5,772 bases of DNA from positions 7,495-13,266 of the forward strand of contig DGKN01000118.1 of NCBI GenBank assembly GCA_002387005.1. Reading direction: 5' to 3'. A model generated the notes under the pieces. The model saw only the letters and a program-made list of their open reading frames with translations, did not search any database and was not told the origin of the DNA. Shown here in pieces: positions 5,268 through 5,772 of the stretch (position 1 is the first letter of the stretch; every line of letters starts with the position of its first letter). Source of the DNA: Propionibacteriaceae bacterium UBA4569. GTDB lineage: Bacteria; Actinomycetota; Actinomycetes; Propionibacteriales; Propionibacteriaceae. Made by a program: the position numbers and the translations under genes.

Positions 5268-5772
5268 ATGACGCAGTCAGGTCGGGGGGACGACTCGTTC
5301 TGGGCGCGTCCAGCCGATGGGCACGGGGGCATCGATGATCCTGCGCTCACCGGGCGGGTCCCGGCCCAGCCAGCCCCCCAGCAGCCGACGCCCACGCCAC
5401 CCCCAGTTCCACACCCGCATCCAGCCCCCCCGACACAGCCAAGCGCGCCGGCACAGCAGCAGAGCCATTGGCCGCCACCCCAGCAGCAGTACCCGCAGCA
5501 GCAGTACCCGCAACAGCAGCAGTTCCCGCAACAGCCATACGCTCCGCAGCCCGAACGAAACCCCTACGCCGACATGTCGGCCGGGACGAAGCGCTCCCGG
5601 CGCTCCGGCTGCCTGTGGATGGTCTTGCTCTCCCTGCTGGCCACCTTCGCGCTCAACTTCTGCGTCCGCTCGGTCGGGACGATCATCCCGGTCCCGGCCC
5701 CCGAGGACACGTCCACCCCGCACACCGTCGTGATCCCCGTCGGCACCACGGTGCCAACGGACGTGAACTGGC
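5268..5772 (+). CDS. Pro/Gln-rich single-pass membrane protein, partial
   Basis: The frame opens at ATG 5268 and has no stop before the window ends, so 168 residues are visible and the C-terminus is missing. Residues 1-30 are polar. Residues 31-98 are low-complexity Pro/Gln, with QQQYP units near 72-86. A basic patch KRSRR (108-112) precedes a transmembrane segment at about 114-133 (GCLWMVLLSLLATFALNF). The remaining 35 residues are Pro/Thr/Val-rich and should lie outside the cell, since the positive patch predicts an N-in topology. AAAGGGA lies a few bases before the ATG as a ribosome site. It begins 26 bases after tRNA-Arg and may be read through from it. The layout resembles the Pro/Gln-rich, one-helix proteins common in actinobacteria. 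I recognise no specific family and assign no function. Confidence 0.8.
   Translation, partial: MTQSGRGDDSFWARPADGHGGIDDPALTGRVPAQPAPQQPTPTPPPVPHPHPAPPTQPSAPAQQQSHWPPPQQQYPQQQYPQQQQFPQQPYAPQPERNPYADMSAGTKRSRRSGCLWMVLLSLLATFALNFCVRSVGTIIPVPAPEDTSTPHTVVIPVGTTVPTDVNW
5481..5540 (+). repeat. In-frame CAG-rich tandem repeat
   Basis: The 15-base unit CAGCAGCAGTACCCG occurs twice in a row (5481-5510). An 18-base variant follows (5511-5528, CAACAGCAGCAGTTCCCG), then a partial unit. The units encode QQQYP/QQQFP in the cytoplasmic linker of the membrane protein. All unit lengths are multiples of three, so slippage would change linker length without breaking the frame. Confidence 0.75.

Noticed and set aside
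5177..5395. Minus-strand open frame over tRNA-Arg ending in an AGIEPA-type peptide
   Set aside because: This peptide is the familiar false translation of the antisense strand of a tRNA, and it also overlaps the supported membrane protein gene.

Overview
The window is high-GC DNA with tight gene packing, GTG starts and leaderless-type promoters. It carries an adjacent MurT/GatD pair and an orn gene next to tRNA-His. Together these suggest a high-GC Gram-positive actinomycete. A propionibacterial-type lineage is possible, but the sequence alone does not settle the genus.

Layout. Positions 1-243 hold no convincing gene. They contain a terminator-like hairpin (27-54), a palindromic repeat (77-147) and an inverted pair of TTGTCCACA sites (152-189). 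A plus-strand gene follows (244-1164). It encodes an AbiEi-type winged-helix protein with a C-terminal endonuclease-like fold and has no visible toxin partner. A second, inverted copy of the palindromic repeat (1152-1222) overlaps its stop codon and fills most of the gap to the next, convergent gene. The minus strand then carries a probable operon, murT (4169-2904), gatD (2907-2143) and an aldo/keto reductase (2107-1235). murT and gatD share a 4-base ATGA overlap. Upstream, also on the minus strand, are orn (5074-4448) and tRNA-His(GTG) with a strong terminator. Divergent from orn are tRNA-Arg(TCT) and, 26 bases after it, the start of a Pro/Gln-rich single-pass membrane protein that runs off the window.

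Roles. MurT and GatD together form the enzyme that amidates D-glutamate in lipid II. Orn degrades the shortest RNA fragments. These and the tRNAs are ordinary chromosomal genes. The accessory part is the first 1.2 kb: a solitary AbiEi/endonuclease-like gene bracketed by two inverted copies of a four-half-site dyad, with an inverted DnaA-box-like pair just upstream. That arrangement is the best candidate here for something undescribed, either as a regulatory unit or as a small movable cassette. The mechanism is not visible from sequence.
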